Below are positions 47,169-59,590 of a stretch of DNA of 64,000 nt, piece after piece (positions within the stretch are counted from its first letter, which is position 1; each line of letters starts with the position of its first letter). Origin of the DNA: Inonotus obliquus (taxonomy: Eukaryota > Basidiomycota > Agaricomycetes > Hymenochaetales > Hymenochaetaceae); assembly GCA_032164295.1 (NCBI GenBank), contig JAJHTX010000005.1:1860001-1924000 (forward strand), in the 5' to 3' direction. Position numbers and translations under genes: made by a program. Below the pieces are notes generated by a model. The model saw only the letters and a program-made list of their open reading frames with translations. It had not been told where the DNA came from and did no database searches.

Positions 47169-47253
47169 GCCCTTGTGAGTGTTGCCGTTTGATTTGTTAA
47201 TTACTTCCTGAGATCCTCAACTTTGTTTGGAAAGCGTTCTCGCAATCCTCACA

Positions 47254-48129
47254 ATGTTCGCCAAGTCCATTTTCGCTTCCGCCGCTGTTGTGGCTCTCGC
47301 TTTGTCCGGCGTTGTAGCAAAGCCTGTCGGATACGGTAAGTACATCGAACTTGACCATCTAGACCCACAAACTTACATCATGGACAAGCTCGTCGCGGTG
47401 AAACTGCAAGTGTCGAGGAGGTTGAATCTACCGAAGACATCGCGAAGGTGACAGAAACAGAATCTGAAGAGATCGCGACCGCGACGGAATCTGAAGACAT
47501 CGCCTCCCTCACGTTGTCTGAGGAGATCCCATCCGTAACGGCAGAGATCCCCTCGTTCAACAACTATTTGGGTCTTGCTCAGCTCAGCAACTTCGATGAC
47601 TTCTTCGGCCGGGACAACTTCGCTGCCTCCCTCAACGTTCAGACAATCATTGCTCAGCAGCAGCAACTCGTCTGTCAGTCTTTGGATATCGTAGTCGTCC
47701 AGCAGAAGCTTGCGATCCTCACGGAAGTCTTCAAGAGGTTGGTAGAACTCTTCATCGCGTTGAATCCAAGTGACTGACGTCTTGACTCTTCATCTGAAAA
47801 GGGTCTTGTTGGAACAAGTCTGCCAGGTTGAGGTCCAGACAGTTATCATTCAGCAGTTCTCCAGCGTCTTTAGTTCGTTTGGCAGCGAGATCGCCCACTT
47901 ATCAGGTCGCTCGGCGGCTTTCGATTCCAATATCGCGAGTTTGCTCGGCCAGGTTGTTCTCCAAGACGGGTCTCTCAACACGAACAACCTCGGCTTCTCT
48001 GGGTTGGACATCGGCAAAAACTCGATCCTCGTCGATGGAAACAACTGGGACGATGCAACATCTCCTGCGTCTGTCCAGAGGGCGAAGGAATTGGCGAGGC
48101 TGGCATCCAACTCTACGGAGAGCTCATGA
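47254..48129 (+). CDS. Small secreted protein, Gln/Val-rich helical
   Basis: Exon 1 encodes a signal peptide (MFAKSIFASAAVVALALSG, VVAKPVGY). After an intron with donor GTAAGT the mature protein opens with an acidic imperfect repeat (TETESEEIATATESEDIAS) and continues with NNYLGLAQLSNFDDFFG, QTIIAQQQQLVCQSLDIVVV and, after a second intron, LEQVCQVEVQTVIIQQF, then GLDIGKNSILVDGNNWDDA. The end is ASNSTESS. Two short helical Gln/Val blocks each hold one or two cysteines. This resembles abundant small secreted proteins of mushroom fungi with no assigned function. Confidence 0.7.
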
Positions 48130-48478
48130 GGTGGTCATTCCTCCTGTAGATAGTTCGGACATTTTCCCTACCTATTCGGACTTTCTTCTATACCGCTTTT
48201 CTTGGGTCGGACTTTCTTGAGCTACGACTGTTCGCATGTATCGCCACAGCTGTATCTTAATTGACGCATTTGACGAACGAAATCAAAAGCGCCCAATTGG
48301 TGCATGAATCAATTGACACGGCAAGGGCCGGTTGACTTGAGCGGAATAATGATAAGAATATAGTAATGGGTTGCGTTGCTGTACAATTGCAGGAGTAGGT
48401 GCGCAGAAGATAAGAAACATGGTGAATGTTCAAAAGCGCTATGCCTATGATAACATTAGAACGGACCACGGACTCGTT
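48130..48478. terminator. Convergent 3' region between the secreted protein and cullin genes
   Basis: 349 bp between facing stop codons. No coding character. Confidence 0.35.
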
Positions 48479-51439
48479 TTAGCGAAGACCTACAAGGTAA
48501 TTATACGATTTCTTGTCATCGCATCTCTCCAAGTATTCCCTCTGGTGACGTACCAATAAGTTCAATAATTGTTGATACGCAGGAAAGGCCACATACCTCA
48601 ATTAAGTTTTCAATGCGCTTCTTGATGCCCAACGGCTGGGGCGAGAACCTACCGGCGAGCTGTCTCGTTACCTCATTGATCAAGTCGTTATGCGTCATGT
48701 GCTTCCTGTTCTTCATGATGCGAACAATACACGCCTGATATAATATTGGTTAGTCACCGAAGAAAGGCGGCCGCTTCAATTACTGGAAAACTCACGTCCG
48801 TCTGGTGCCTTCGTTCCTCGTCTATGCGATCCAACGTTTCCTTCCGTTCTTCTGGGGTTTCCACTCTCGTGGCTGCAGAGATAGTATTGATCTTAATACG
48901 TTGCATAGGTGCCGAGAAGTCGACGTTGAAAGAAAACGAGTCGTCCGAGTTGACATCTCTAGACGGCGGGTGCTTCTTTAGGACCTTAATTTTTGCGCAT
49001 GCCAGTGATTGTAACTGCCGCTTGAGTTCTTGTTCAGGGAGTCCCGTGGCATACTTGATTTCCTGATGGGCGTGTGTCAGATACGACCACTATGACAACG
49101 TCCACACTCACCTCGTAAGTTAAGAACTCTCCATCCTGAACGTCCTCAAATAACAGGAGGATTACTAGAGCTAGCGTCGAGACATTCAAGTCGTGCTTTC
49201 GATTCTTGAACGCGACTTTGACATCAGCAGTGCCAAGCGATAGTTGCCAGGTCACTTTTCTACCCGAATGTCGTGACAAATAAAACCTCTCGAAATGAAG
49301 GGCGGAAGTCCGCATGATATCGGGTAGGTTGCATGATGGTGGCTTTTGCGTCATGGTGTTCGGCCAGGCATTTGATGTTAAGATGGTCACCGTCATTTCA
49401 ATTTCGGGAGCCTGTGACAAGATTAGAACGATGAAAGGAGACGGAACATGGCCTTACTGTGCTCTTGGAGACATGCTTCTTGTATGCTTCCATAGTGTCT
49501 GTCGATAGCTTCATGTCGTTGAACATGCCTTCCAGCTTCTGTGTGAAATGGAAGCCGCACTCAATCTTGAGTTTCGCCAGCATACTACGCTCTGCATCAT
49601 CTGAGACCGAGCGATTATGGAGGAGGCGCTTTGCGAGGTGTGCTTTATAGTAGCGTTCGAAGACATCCTTGTCTGTGATGTATCGGAAGATTGTGACAGT
49701 CTTATCCAAGACGATATCAACCTCCTGATCGGTTTTCTACATGATAATTAACTTCGTTAACCTCGGCGCAGTTGTGGTTTAGTTGGAAACGTACACCTTT
49801 GAGTCCTTTCTTCAGGTTCTCGTCAATATATAGTGATATGTACTCAGCTGCCCGTTTATTACGATTGATGAACGTCTCGAAGGCCTAGAACGGGGTGAAT
49901 AAAGGATAAGATAGAGATGGAAAGGCATTACTTCATTGCAAGACGTTTCGAACTCGCGGTCTCCGTCGAAACAGTGTCTCCAGAACTGGTCAAACTTATC
50001 CTTCAAGCTCAAAACGTCCTCCACCCATTTTGAAGCAATATCCGCCGGCGCGGCCGAACTTCGCGCCTTTCCCTTTCCCTTCGGATCATCGGCACCATCG
50101 GCAGCACCATCGTGTACGAATTCACCTTCGTACGCCTGATTAATCTCGGTTCCTCTTCGCAATATTGAATCCTTCAGAGCTCGCCTTAGAGTGGTACGAC
50201 CAGCTGGAACCATGATGTAAAGGCGATACAATCGAGCAAGGTTATCCTTTTGATCTAGGTCAAGCATATTATCCAGGCCAGAGTGGGCTTTAGAAATGAC
50301 GTGGGAGAGATGGGGTGACAAGAGGCTGTCTTCAAGGATTTTGCGGAGTGGCGCGGCAGTCTGGGAGGAAAGATAGTGGATAGCACGCGCTTCTTCTTGT
50401 ATGAACCGTTCTTCAGCCTGTTACGAGCTCAGCTAAAGCATATTCGTCACGATGAATGAACTACTCACTCGTCTCAGGTAATCTGGGCTGTCGCATGTCT
50501 TGAGCAACTTCTCTCCCTCCCCTTTGTAGTACGTATCACTCGTCCTTAGCACCGCGGGTTCGACATCCCGTTTGTAGACGGATTCCCGCCCTACCTCGCT
50601 TTGATAATGTAATGACAGTAGTATGTCCACACAACTCTTTACAGCGGATCGATTAATAGCATAACCTTCCCGATCGATTTCAATCTGATTGAGAACGGCA
50701 TTGACAATGTGCTCCTTAATCGGGGACTTGATCATTCGTGTAAGAAAAAGGTTCATGCCAGCGTCCCAGATTACAGGTACTCCTGCATTTGGGCTGTAGA
50801 CCCGATCCTAAGAAGTACGCACACGATGGGTCTGAAATTGCGGCGGAGGATGATCGAGGAGTGGCTCACCATGTACTTGAGAAGGTCCCGCAGTTTCGAC
50901 ATGCCTCCTAAGTGGTCATCCCAACTATCCCTCACAGCTTTGAGGAAGCGTTCAACTTCCTGGCTCTTTTGCGCCGGATCGCCATCTACCGAAGAAGGGA
51001 ACGCCGGCTTCACTACGGTTTCAGCCAGCTTGTCGATATTCTCTGATACGAGATCCTTGACACCATCATACAGCTTGTTCCCTTGCTTATGGAGGACAAG
51101 ATTGTAGGCAAAGCGATAGTTCTCTTCAAAGGAAAGGTTGGATGCGTTGTGGTTGTGTATTTCTCGGATAGCCTTGCTCAAGTTTGCCCAGATCTCTGGC
51201 AGAGCGGTATCGGGTCCGTGCTGAGATAACGGGGTCAGTAAAAGACGCGTCGATGCATTGTCAACAAAGGCATACCTTACGCGGTGGTTTCTTCCATGCA
51301 GGCACAACTCTGGTTAGGACATGGGAATCGGCCTGAACTAACTGTGCTTACTATTTTCGCCTTTATTTTACGCGGTGCTGTAATAAATTTTGTTAGCCCA
51401 CCCTTATGCGATCACTTAGCGAGACTCACCAGTCGCCAT
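48479..51439 (-). CDS. CUL3: Cullin-3, scaffold of CRL3 ubiquitin ligases
   Basis: Small first exons ([21 protein letters not shown]) lead into the cullin repeats: [37 protein letters not shown]. The cullin-homology domain follows, with [38 protein letters not shown] and [20 protein letters not shown]. The winged-helix neddylation region is [18 protein letters not shown], with the modifiable Lys, then [17 protein letters not shown]. The last exon reads [20 protein letters not shown], three residues longer than the usual ...NYLA end. The [11 protein letters not shown] and [12 protein letters not shown] segments fit Cul3 (BTB adaptors) better than Cul1 or Cul4. Exon structure is consistent with short introns throughout. 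Confidence 0.87.
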
Positions 51440-51798
51440 CTGAGTGGTACTTTGTAACAAAGCAAGGACATGCAGCAACCAACCTGTACAACACATTCCG
51501 GCTCGAGTCACGTGTGGTACTTTATTCCCCCCTCAATAAATTCAATATTTCCTCAATACAAAAAGTGCATTAGATGTAAGGGGGAGATTATATGGCCAAC
51601 ATCCTTGCTCTGTTAATCACAAGAGGTCGTGAAAGCAGATGGAAAAGCGAGTGTAATAATGTAAGTATGCAAATCTTTAACACAGTACCGTGCAGTGATG
51701 AGAGGCAATTTGCCAGTTGTAAGCAGCTACAGGTCTAGTACATATATAATCATCAGGATGCGTCGTGGAGGATCGTGCAGTGTAACGCGCCGGTTATA
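51440..51798. promoter_or_regulatory. Region between exportin-T 3' end and the cullin-3 start
   Basis: 359 bp. The right part should hold the cullin-3 promoter; the left part is the exportin-T 3' flank. No gene is seen. Confidence 0.35.
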
Positions 51799-54700
51799 CT
51801 ATGAATTTCCGGGTTTGGAGGCTCGGATGAAGTCGGTGAAATATTTCCGGAAGGCTTTTTGGTCAAGGTCTCGTAGTTTCGTCGCAAATTCTACAGATAC
51901 CTCTGGGGGGCACCCTTGCGATGGAAGAAATGCCGTAACAAAGAACTGGTACGCTTCATCGCCTCGGACTTTTGCGACAGTTTGTAGGAAGGATGCGATT
52001 TCGTGAGAAAGCTGAAGTGCGTTGGTTCATCAGGGTCCAGTGAGGAACAAAGCAACGTGACGTACCACAAGCACTTGTCCATCTTTGACATTGAAAGACG
52101 GATTAGACGGCACGGCAACGGCTAGCGGAACAAGGCGATCATAGATGAAGGACTCGAAGCCGGGAAGACTCTGACGAACATGTTCGGCATCGCCATTCGC
52201 CACGTTCATCTGGCCCCACTCTTCTACGCAGTGCCCTAGGAAAGAAAAGGCAAGACGTTGAGCATTAGGATCCGAGACATCCTCGGCTAAACCCATCACT
52301 ACTTCCAGTAGGGGGACAAAGTGAGATCTATTGGCTAGATAACGAAATAAGCAAAACGAACATGTCCTCCACTGCTTTTGGAGAGGGGAAGGAGGGGTTG
52401 GGATTGACATACCATCGGAAAGCAGAACTGCTTGCAATTTATTGTGCATTATGCTACCGAGGAAGGTGAGATAAGCTTTCTTCGTATCGTTGTGGGTCAT
52501 TCTGTCATCCGTGCCAGTGATAGGACTCGCAAGCAGCTCCATTACTCGAGCATGCAAGGGTATTATAAGTTGGTTCAGTACATCCGACATCTCGCCCTTC
52601 AGCCTGTGCATAAGCAATCCAATGAAGCTCATGAAGTCGACAAGCTCAGTCGGTTCGAAATAAGAAAGAAGATTGAACATCATTGCAGGTATGAAGTCCG
52701 TGATGTGCGAGGAAGTCGTTGCAACCATGCGCGCAAAGGCGAATCGCGCTGCCTCGCGTACGGGCTTGAAGCCACTCATCGCACCCAACGAGACTACAAT
52801 AGCCTGAGTCATTTGTCGGAATACAGCAATTGGTGGGAGAATGTAACCCTCGGGTATGGGTTGTGGTATCTCGGGAAACCCTTTCGCAATGCCACCTAAC
52901 GCCATCATGACATGGTGGACTTTGACGATTTGTATAACATCTTGATGGCCCTTGATGGCCTGAAGACTCTCCTCTAGCTCGTCGAGAAGTGGTTGAACGA
53001 AGCTCAGGAGTAGTGCTGCAGTTTCGTCGACGTTCTTGAAGCAAAGAGATACGAGTAGACCGACCACCTCAAAGAGGTAAAGCTGGGAATCGAATACGCT
53101 AGAGTTATTTATAGTTTCGGTTAAAAGATCCTGCTCCGCTGGGTTCTCGAGTTCCGGGAGCTCAACCTCTATTGCTAGTAGGTCCCGTACTCCGTTCAGG
53201 AGCGTGGCCACGAGTTCCACCGAGATATCACTTCGGTCTTCCTTGATGAACTTATAGAACAAGTAAAACATGCGTGATCGAGTGGAGGCATTAGGATGAT
53301 GAACCCCTCTGATCAACCACAGAATTAGTTTCGACTCCAATGAAGGGTCTGGCACTTACCGTGGTCCGATCATTGCCTCCAGCAGTGGAATGATACACTC
53401 TTTCCGAACTTTGAAAAAGTCGCCGTATCTTGCACACGTCTCAAAAAACTGCATGGCCACGGCGTTGTTTGGATACGCGCATATATTCGACCGAATGAGG
53501 GCCATTAGCATTTCACCATGAGGTGTCAGTTGATATTCGGAGTAATCCGTCCCTTTTCTCAGTTCCCGTGCCACGGCCGGTGCCTGGCAGAACGCTGCAC
53601 GTCCTTTTCCGCCAGCTGAAGTGAATATGGTATTTGGATGAGCAAAAATTCACGCCAGTCATTCCAATATCACTTACACTTGTTTATTTCCCCAAAGATG
53701 TAGATGAGATAGATTGCGAGCTCAGCATCGTTCCATTTTAATTGGGATCCCGTTTCGTATGCTGCCAATGTGTCGAGGACGAGGGTTCGAACGGTATTAA
53801 TGGCCATGTCTTGATCAATTACGACAATAGAATCTAGATGATTGCGGAGATCCCCCTGTAAATGGAATAGGTCTCATTATCGGCCGTACAGTCGCACAAC
53901 AAGCGCTCACTTTTCGTAGAGTTTCAAATGCATGCTTGTCGTCTTCATCCATGTCATCCAGATCCTCGCTTTCATCCCATTTCATTTTTTGAAGGAGGAC
54001 AGCGAGAGTCGATGCCAGGAAGGCACGTGAGTCGTCGGTTATCTCACGAGGTGACGAGCGTTTCATCTTCTTTAGCTAAAAGTCGGGTAAACCAAGTCGT
54101 CAGTCAGTCCAAACGATTCCTTGAGAAATACTGCTATCTCACCGATCCCAGGATATTCGAGAGTAAAGGGAAAACTGTGGATGTCGTATCATCGTAGGGA
54201 TCGCCTAGGAATCGAAGCATAGTTGGTCGTAGCTCAGAAAGCATAGACGAAGCTTCAGCTTTGACATCGTCCGAAGCATTGCTCTGAAGTGAATATTTAG
54301 TGAGCACTCCGCACAGGCGATGGGAACTGTGGGCTTACATCTTCGGCCAGTTTCCCGAGCTCAAGTCCCAGGGTATTAAGAAGACGACCGAGAGCTTCAC
54401 GGTAAGATTCTTCTCCTTCATCTGTATCGTCTCCCCGAGTCATCTGTTCCTGTCGTGTCTTCTCTTCCAAAGTTGCTAGGACTTGGCCTAGGGAAAGAAC
54501 TTTCAATACTTGGACTTTGTCGCTCGGTTCCTTCAAACCCTTTGCCACCATGCGCAGAATAGCAACGGAAGTAGCAAGGCGAATGGGTAAAGACGGGTCT
54601 GAAAGGAGGGAGAAAAGTAACTGAATCGTTGTCGGTGTAACAGTAAGATTGATGTCAATCCAACCTAAAGCCTAGTGTTAACAGCATGGCCGGAATTGTA

Positions 54701-55539
54701 ATCTAATATCAAAGGCTCACCGACATAGGACCCAAATGTTCTTATGCCCCAGTCTACGACCTCTGTCAGGCGCTCGATACTCCCACCTCCAGGCACGCCC
54801 TTTCGCAAGTTGTTCAAATGTTGCGCGGAATCCGCCACAATTGTCAGAACTGCTTCGTTGATCCTGCCCGCGTCCCGTTCTCGTACAGCGTCACGGACTT
54901 TTGAATCGCGTTGGTGGCGTTGAGGCGAAAACTGGCGAGCAGCTTTTAATATCTGGTCTGCAACTTCCCCTGAGATTTCGAGAACCAGATGGAAGAGAAG
55001 CAAGGAGACGTGTGGATTGTATCCCGATGATTCCGAGTCTGATGGGGATTGTATTAGGGAAAAGAAGTCCGTGAAGAAATCCGGCCATTGCTCAAGATAG
55101 CTGCATAAGAAGAACAAGGACAATGTATGCGAGAACTTATTTCTAATATCTGGAAGACGGAGTCAATTTGTGATTTAACGCCTGACACGCACCAAGACTT
55201 ACATGGTGCGCTAGCCTCCGCCGAACCTCTCACATATTCTGTTTGGACATATGTCATAAGGGAATGTCGAAGTGCCTCAAAGGCATCTGGAGGCAGTTGC
55301 TCGAAACGGCTGTCGAGAAAGTCCTCAAGAACGCGTAAGCCGTAGAAGCGAACTTGAGGCTGATATTTTCGGTTGCCATCAGGACTGCCATCCATGAAGA
55401 GTGAGAGACCGATCCTCCATGGTTCAGGAGAGTTCTTGAGATTGTTTTGAACAAAGTTCAGCGCCTCCTGATGCAAAGGCAGTTGGGTTGGATCGGAGGC
55501 TACGAGAATTGCTTGTGCGATTTGGTCGATTTCGTCCAT
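51799..55539 (-). CDS. LOS1: Exportin-T (tRNA exportin, Los1/XPOT-type)
   Basis: The start MDEIDQIAQAILVASDPTQ at 55539 is followed by importin-beta-like helices (PEPWRIGLSLFMDGSPD, VRFYGLRVLEDFLDSRFEQL). The next exons carry YLEQWPDFFTDFFSLIQ, DSKVRDAVRERDAGRINEAV and SQLYLFEVVGLLVSLCF, then ITDFIPAMMFNLLSYFEPTE. The last exon ends EFATKLRDLDQKAFRKYFTD...SKPGNS with a stop at 51799-51801. The HEAT-like helical pattern and these segments match exportin-T, which with Ran-GTP carries mature tRNAs out of the nucleus, rather than Crm1. About eight exons. It is divergent from the BRO1 gene. Confidence 0.8.
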
Positions 55540-56034
55540 AGCACGGACCGGGATGATCAGAGAGATCGGTCACCGTTCAGAACGGTGAAAATTTTGAGGA
55601 AGGAATGAGAGAGTCGTGTGCAGAAGCAAGCAGGGATACGAAAGGCAGGTGCTAGTTTGACGAAGGCGCGTCCAAAAAAGTCGAAACGCGTCCTGACTCC
55701 TGCCACTGGCACAATGTCGAGTCAACGATTTCTCTGCCTCCTACTTCTTTCTACCACCAATTTCTACACGATCTCCCTCACGTTGGATCTTCTTCAGATA
55801 GTCCGTCGCTTGAAAAATCATCTCCGAGGTAAACTTAAGCTTGAGCGGTTTTACAAGAGCAATATTGGCACGTGCCCTCGGGCACTGACTCTCAGTCCTG
55901 GTCGCCAAGACTCACTCAACTCTCGGTGAAATCGGTCTCTACTTTTAACTTGTACCATCACTTTACTCCGGCCCCTTGAAGCTCGGCCTCTGGGTAGGAA
56001 CTGGTAACCCTCTCAATAAGACCTGCCCTCGAGC
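55540..56034. promoter_or_regulatory. Shared upstream region of exportin-T and the BRO1 gene
   Basis: 495 bp between divergent starts. CT-rich segments near 55700-55790 (TTCTCTGCCTCCTACTTC) resemble basidiomycete promoter pyrimidine tracts. A 103-codon frame at 55618-55929 has no domain and is probably chance. Confidence 0.4.
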
Positions 56035-59000
56035 ATGTCAAACCAACTGTCCATACCGTTCAAGAGGACATCCCCCGCTACAATTCGCAAGAGCGTGCGC
56101 GATTATATTCAAGATAATCTTCCAGATACGCACCCGGAGGCGTTCAAGTGGGATGTGGAGCGATGGGAGCAGCTCAGGAGAGACGCAATGGAAGAATCCG
56201 TCCATGTGTCGCGCGTTCAGGCTATAATAAAGTGAGATGTTTGTGTCCATCCCGACTTTCAGGTCGCTTACGGGGCTAGTAAGATATTGCGCACAGCTTA
56301 CCTTCGTACTCACCAAGATACCTGTTGACGTGCGTGATTTGCCAAGCAGCTAATAGTTGCGCTTTGAACTTCATCTTCACTTGAAAGATTGGTTTGGTGT
56401 TCTCGTATTCTGCGGCACTGAAACCCTCGGAAACCAGCGTTGACCTCTCGAATATCGCTTATGAAAGGGCTGCCTTACTGTTCAATCTCGCTGCTCTGTA
56501 CTCAAAGCTGGCACTGGCAGAAGATCGATCTCATGCAGAAGGCATAAAACGAGCAAATGCGTTCTATCAGGTAAGAGGCTTGCTTGTCCTCCAGGATCTT
56601 TTCGGATAGTCATAACGTCCTTATCTTAGAAAGCAGCGGGAACGTTGTCATTTCTGATTTCTTCGGCATTACCTCCCCTGGCCCAATCCTTGAACGGGGA
56701 AGTCCGCATCGACGAGCTATCAGATTCTTTTCTCCGTGGCCTCGAATACCTCATGTTGGCTCAGGCCCAGGAATGTGCTTGGCAAATGGCTGTCATGGGT
56801 GAGGATATCGCTTTTTCAGTGCCGCTCAATCAGCTCATTTCGCAACTTAGATCGTTTCAAGAATTCTATCGTGGCCAGACTTGCGGCGAAGGTAAGACTA
56901 AGCCCCGCTCAGGTGTGGATATTCTCTGAAAATTCAAAGATAGCTGCATTCTACCGTCTGTCCTCTAGCACCGTACGAGAATCGATACCGGGTGGAGCTT
57001 TTCCATCGGTAAGAGACTCCGTTGATGTGGGTGATAGACCTCAACTCAAACTGTACGTGTTCTAGGAATGGCTTGCCCATATAGACGCCAAGCACCACCA
57101 TTTTGAGTCCGCGGCCCAATACCGGAAGAGTATGGACGATCTTGAATCGAACAAATATGGGCACGAGCTCGCCCGCTTAATGGAGGCGAAAACACTCGCC
57201 AAGAGAGCTTATGAAATTGCTCGTCGTGATTACGTGGCAAGACCAGTAGTGGAAGATGTGAAGGTAGGTCTCGACCGTGATGCGAGAAGATAATCATCCA
57301 TACTGAACTGAACTGGTAAAGTCTCTTTTAGATGCGATAGAGAAGAACATTGTACGTGCCGAACGTGATAATGACCTTATATATCATCAAGTTGTTCCGC
57401 CAATTTCCGCCATCCCCTCGATCCAGGACCACTCGATGGTAGAGAGTGTAGTACCAACCGGATTGCAAGACCCCAAGTCTGCGCTCAGCGGTGATGATGT
57501 CATCTTCAGTGATTTAGCAAGTTGGGGGGCTAAAGTTGCCGTCGGTTTGTAACATCCGTTCAATGAGAATCAGTTCGACGACTAACCCAGTCCCTCAGAA
57601 ATATACCAAGATAGGGTGCATAATTGGTTACAAGAAGAGATATTCAACCGGGTGGCGGAACTGGATGGCTTTGCGGACCGGTGTGTTAAGTTAATATTTG
57701 GCTTCTCCGCTCCGACTAATCGGTTGTATAAAAATAGAATGCTGCAGGAACTGAGTCTTCCTGCCTCACTCGAAGCTCTAGACAAGCCCGTAGGCCTTCC
57801 GCCAAGCCTACTGAAGAAAGCGGAGGAAGTGCGGCTAGAAGACGGTCCAGCTCGAATCGATGCCTCGATTGAGGATGCGGAACACCTTGCTGACCGCTGC
57901 AGGGAGATTCTTGATGAAGTAAGCGCATCTTTCTTCTCATCCTTGCCTTGACAGTTTCTCTAAGCGCACTTTCACCGCAGGCAATGGACATTCTGGATCA
58001 AGAAGCGTCGGAAGATGAGGGTGTCCGCAAGAATGCAGCAAGACACGGAAGGCGATGGAACAGAACGCCATCTTACGAGGCCAATGTTGGTCTGACAGAA
58101 AAGGAGAGACGTTATCGTCAGATGCTAGACCAGGCCGCCGAAGCCGATGAGATCGTTCGCATCAAGTGGGAGCAGTGGGAGGAAGCGATTACTCGATTGA
58201 CTTGGGACGAAGTGCGTTCCAATCGCTGCCAAAGCAGTTACGAACAATTCTCAGATTTGATGTTCATTAGAAGGACCTCGAGCGCTGGGTGCCATCGTCG
58301 ACCCTCGCATCAGCAAGCAAGAAAAAGGACCCCTCTTATGCTCAAACTCAATCACATGCACGAATACTCCGAGGACACCTCGAGTCATTGGATGACCTAC
58401 GCACATCCCGAGCACAACTCGTCCAGAGGGCACGGCGTCTCGCAGATTCCGACGATATTCAACCACGTATCATGCGCGAAGCTGCTGCAATCGAACGCTG
58501 GACGGAAATCGAACCCGCCATGTTTGAGAACACACTTGATTCGGAAATGAATAAGTATGAGAAATTCAAGGATGCCGTGGAGGGGAGTGCCGACAAGCAA
58601 ATCGAGTTATCGGAGTTGATCAAGGTACCTTCATATCTGATTTCATACTCGTCTGGGGGGTTCTGACAAGCTCCACCTTCAGAATCGACATGATCAGTTC
58701 ATTCGATCTCGTCAGGATGACCCTTCTATCAAGGAGCGAGAACATGCTTTGCAATCACTGGATCTTGCTTTTCACAAATATCGCGAGATCATTCGTAACC
58801 TAGAAGAAGGCCTCAAGGTGATAATACTATCGACCAAGATGCTTTTTCTGCCTGCTCATCACAGCTTTCAGTTCTACAATGACCTTCTGAACATCTTGGC
58901 ACAATTTCGAGAAGCTTGCAAAGAATGGGTGAGGTATCGACGTGACGAGATGCGGTATGTTCCTTTCCATTTTACTGAGATTATATCGAATCTGATGTTG

Positions 59001-59250
59001 CAACTTTCCTCCTAGGACACTCTCACTTCATGTTGAGGCTTTGCGCATTGACGACGATAACCCTTTGACACCCAAGGCTTCGTCTGGAACGCTTCATGCG
59101 AGTGGGGTGTCTCAAATTAAAGGGAAAGGGCCGGCTCTTGATCTACCTCCTCCAGACTCGGATGAATGGGAGACGACTCCTGTACCCGCCAATCGCCCAG
59201 CCGCTATGTCTGGTCAATCAAGGGTGGATAGTCGTTATAGGCCTCAATGA
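56035..59250 (+). CDS. BRO1/ALIX-family protein (PalA/Rim20 or Bro1 type)
   Basis: Starts MSNQLSIPFKRTSPATIRKS, typical of the PalA/BRO1 N-terminus. The BRO1 domain includes GLVFSYSAALKPSETSVDLS, NIAYERAALLFNLAALYSKL, EGIKRANAFYQ, SFLRGLEYLMLAQAQECAW and DRFKNSIVARLAAK, then EWLAHIDAKHHHFESAAQ. The ALIX V-domain with coiled coils follows (QLSLPASLEALDKPVGLPPSL-like LPxSLEALxxPxGLP, then YRQMLDQAAEADEIVR, EIEPAMFENTLDSEM). The tail is short and Pro-poor (DSDEWETTPVPANRP), ending at 59250. Such proteins bind ESCRT-III Snf7; the compact tail suggests the pH-signalling PalA/Rim20 branch rather than Bro1 with its long proline tail. Roughly fourteen exons. Confidence 0.85.
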
Positions 59251-59590
59251 CAAACGGAAAGGGGCTGTGCTTTCTTCTCCTTTGCGTATTCCACCCCCCC
59301 CCCCCCCCCCCCCCCCTCCGGTCTTGTAATATTAGATTTCTGTGATACATCGGGTGGCCACCGCTTAATTATAATCGTGTATAGTAGGTCTTTATTCCGT
59401 GATGTCGACAACTTTGTGTAATTGCAAGCAAGTAAACAAGTTTCTTAGTTGTTCAATAGAGCCGCATTTAACGTCATTGTCTAATATTGACGCGCCATAA
59501 GAATTATATGAACTCCGCCCGTATGCGCTGAGCGTTCCGACACTGGGATCAATCATCCTGGCAACACTTGACGAAGGACGACTATCAGCA
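59251..59590. repeat. 3' flank of the BRO1 gene with a 23-base poly-C run
   Basis: A run of 23 C residues (59294-59316) lies about 45 bp after the BRO1 stop codon, probably in the 3' untranslated region. The rest of the 340 bp has no coding character and leads into the promoter of the DUF3421 gene. Confidence 0.6.

Noticed and set aside
51799..55539. Exportin-1 (CRM1) as identity of the karyopherin
   Set aside because: The N-terminus and the RDAVRERDAGRINEAV and TDFIPAMMFNLL segments fit exportin-T, and the characteristic CRM1 cargo-groove sequences are not seen.
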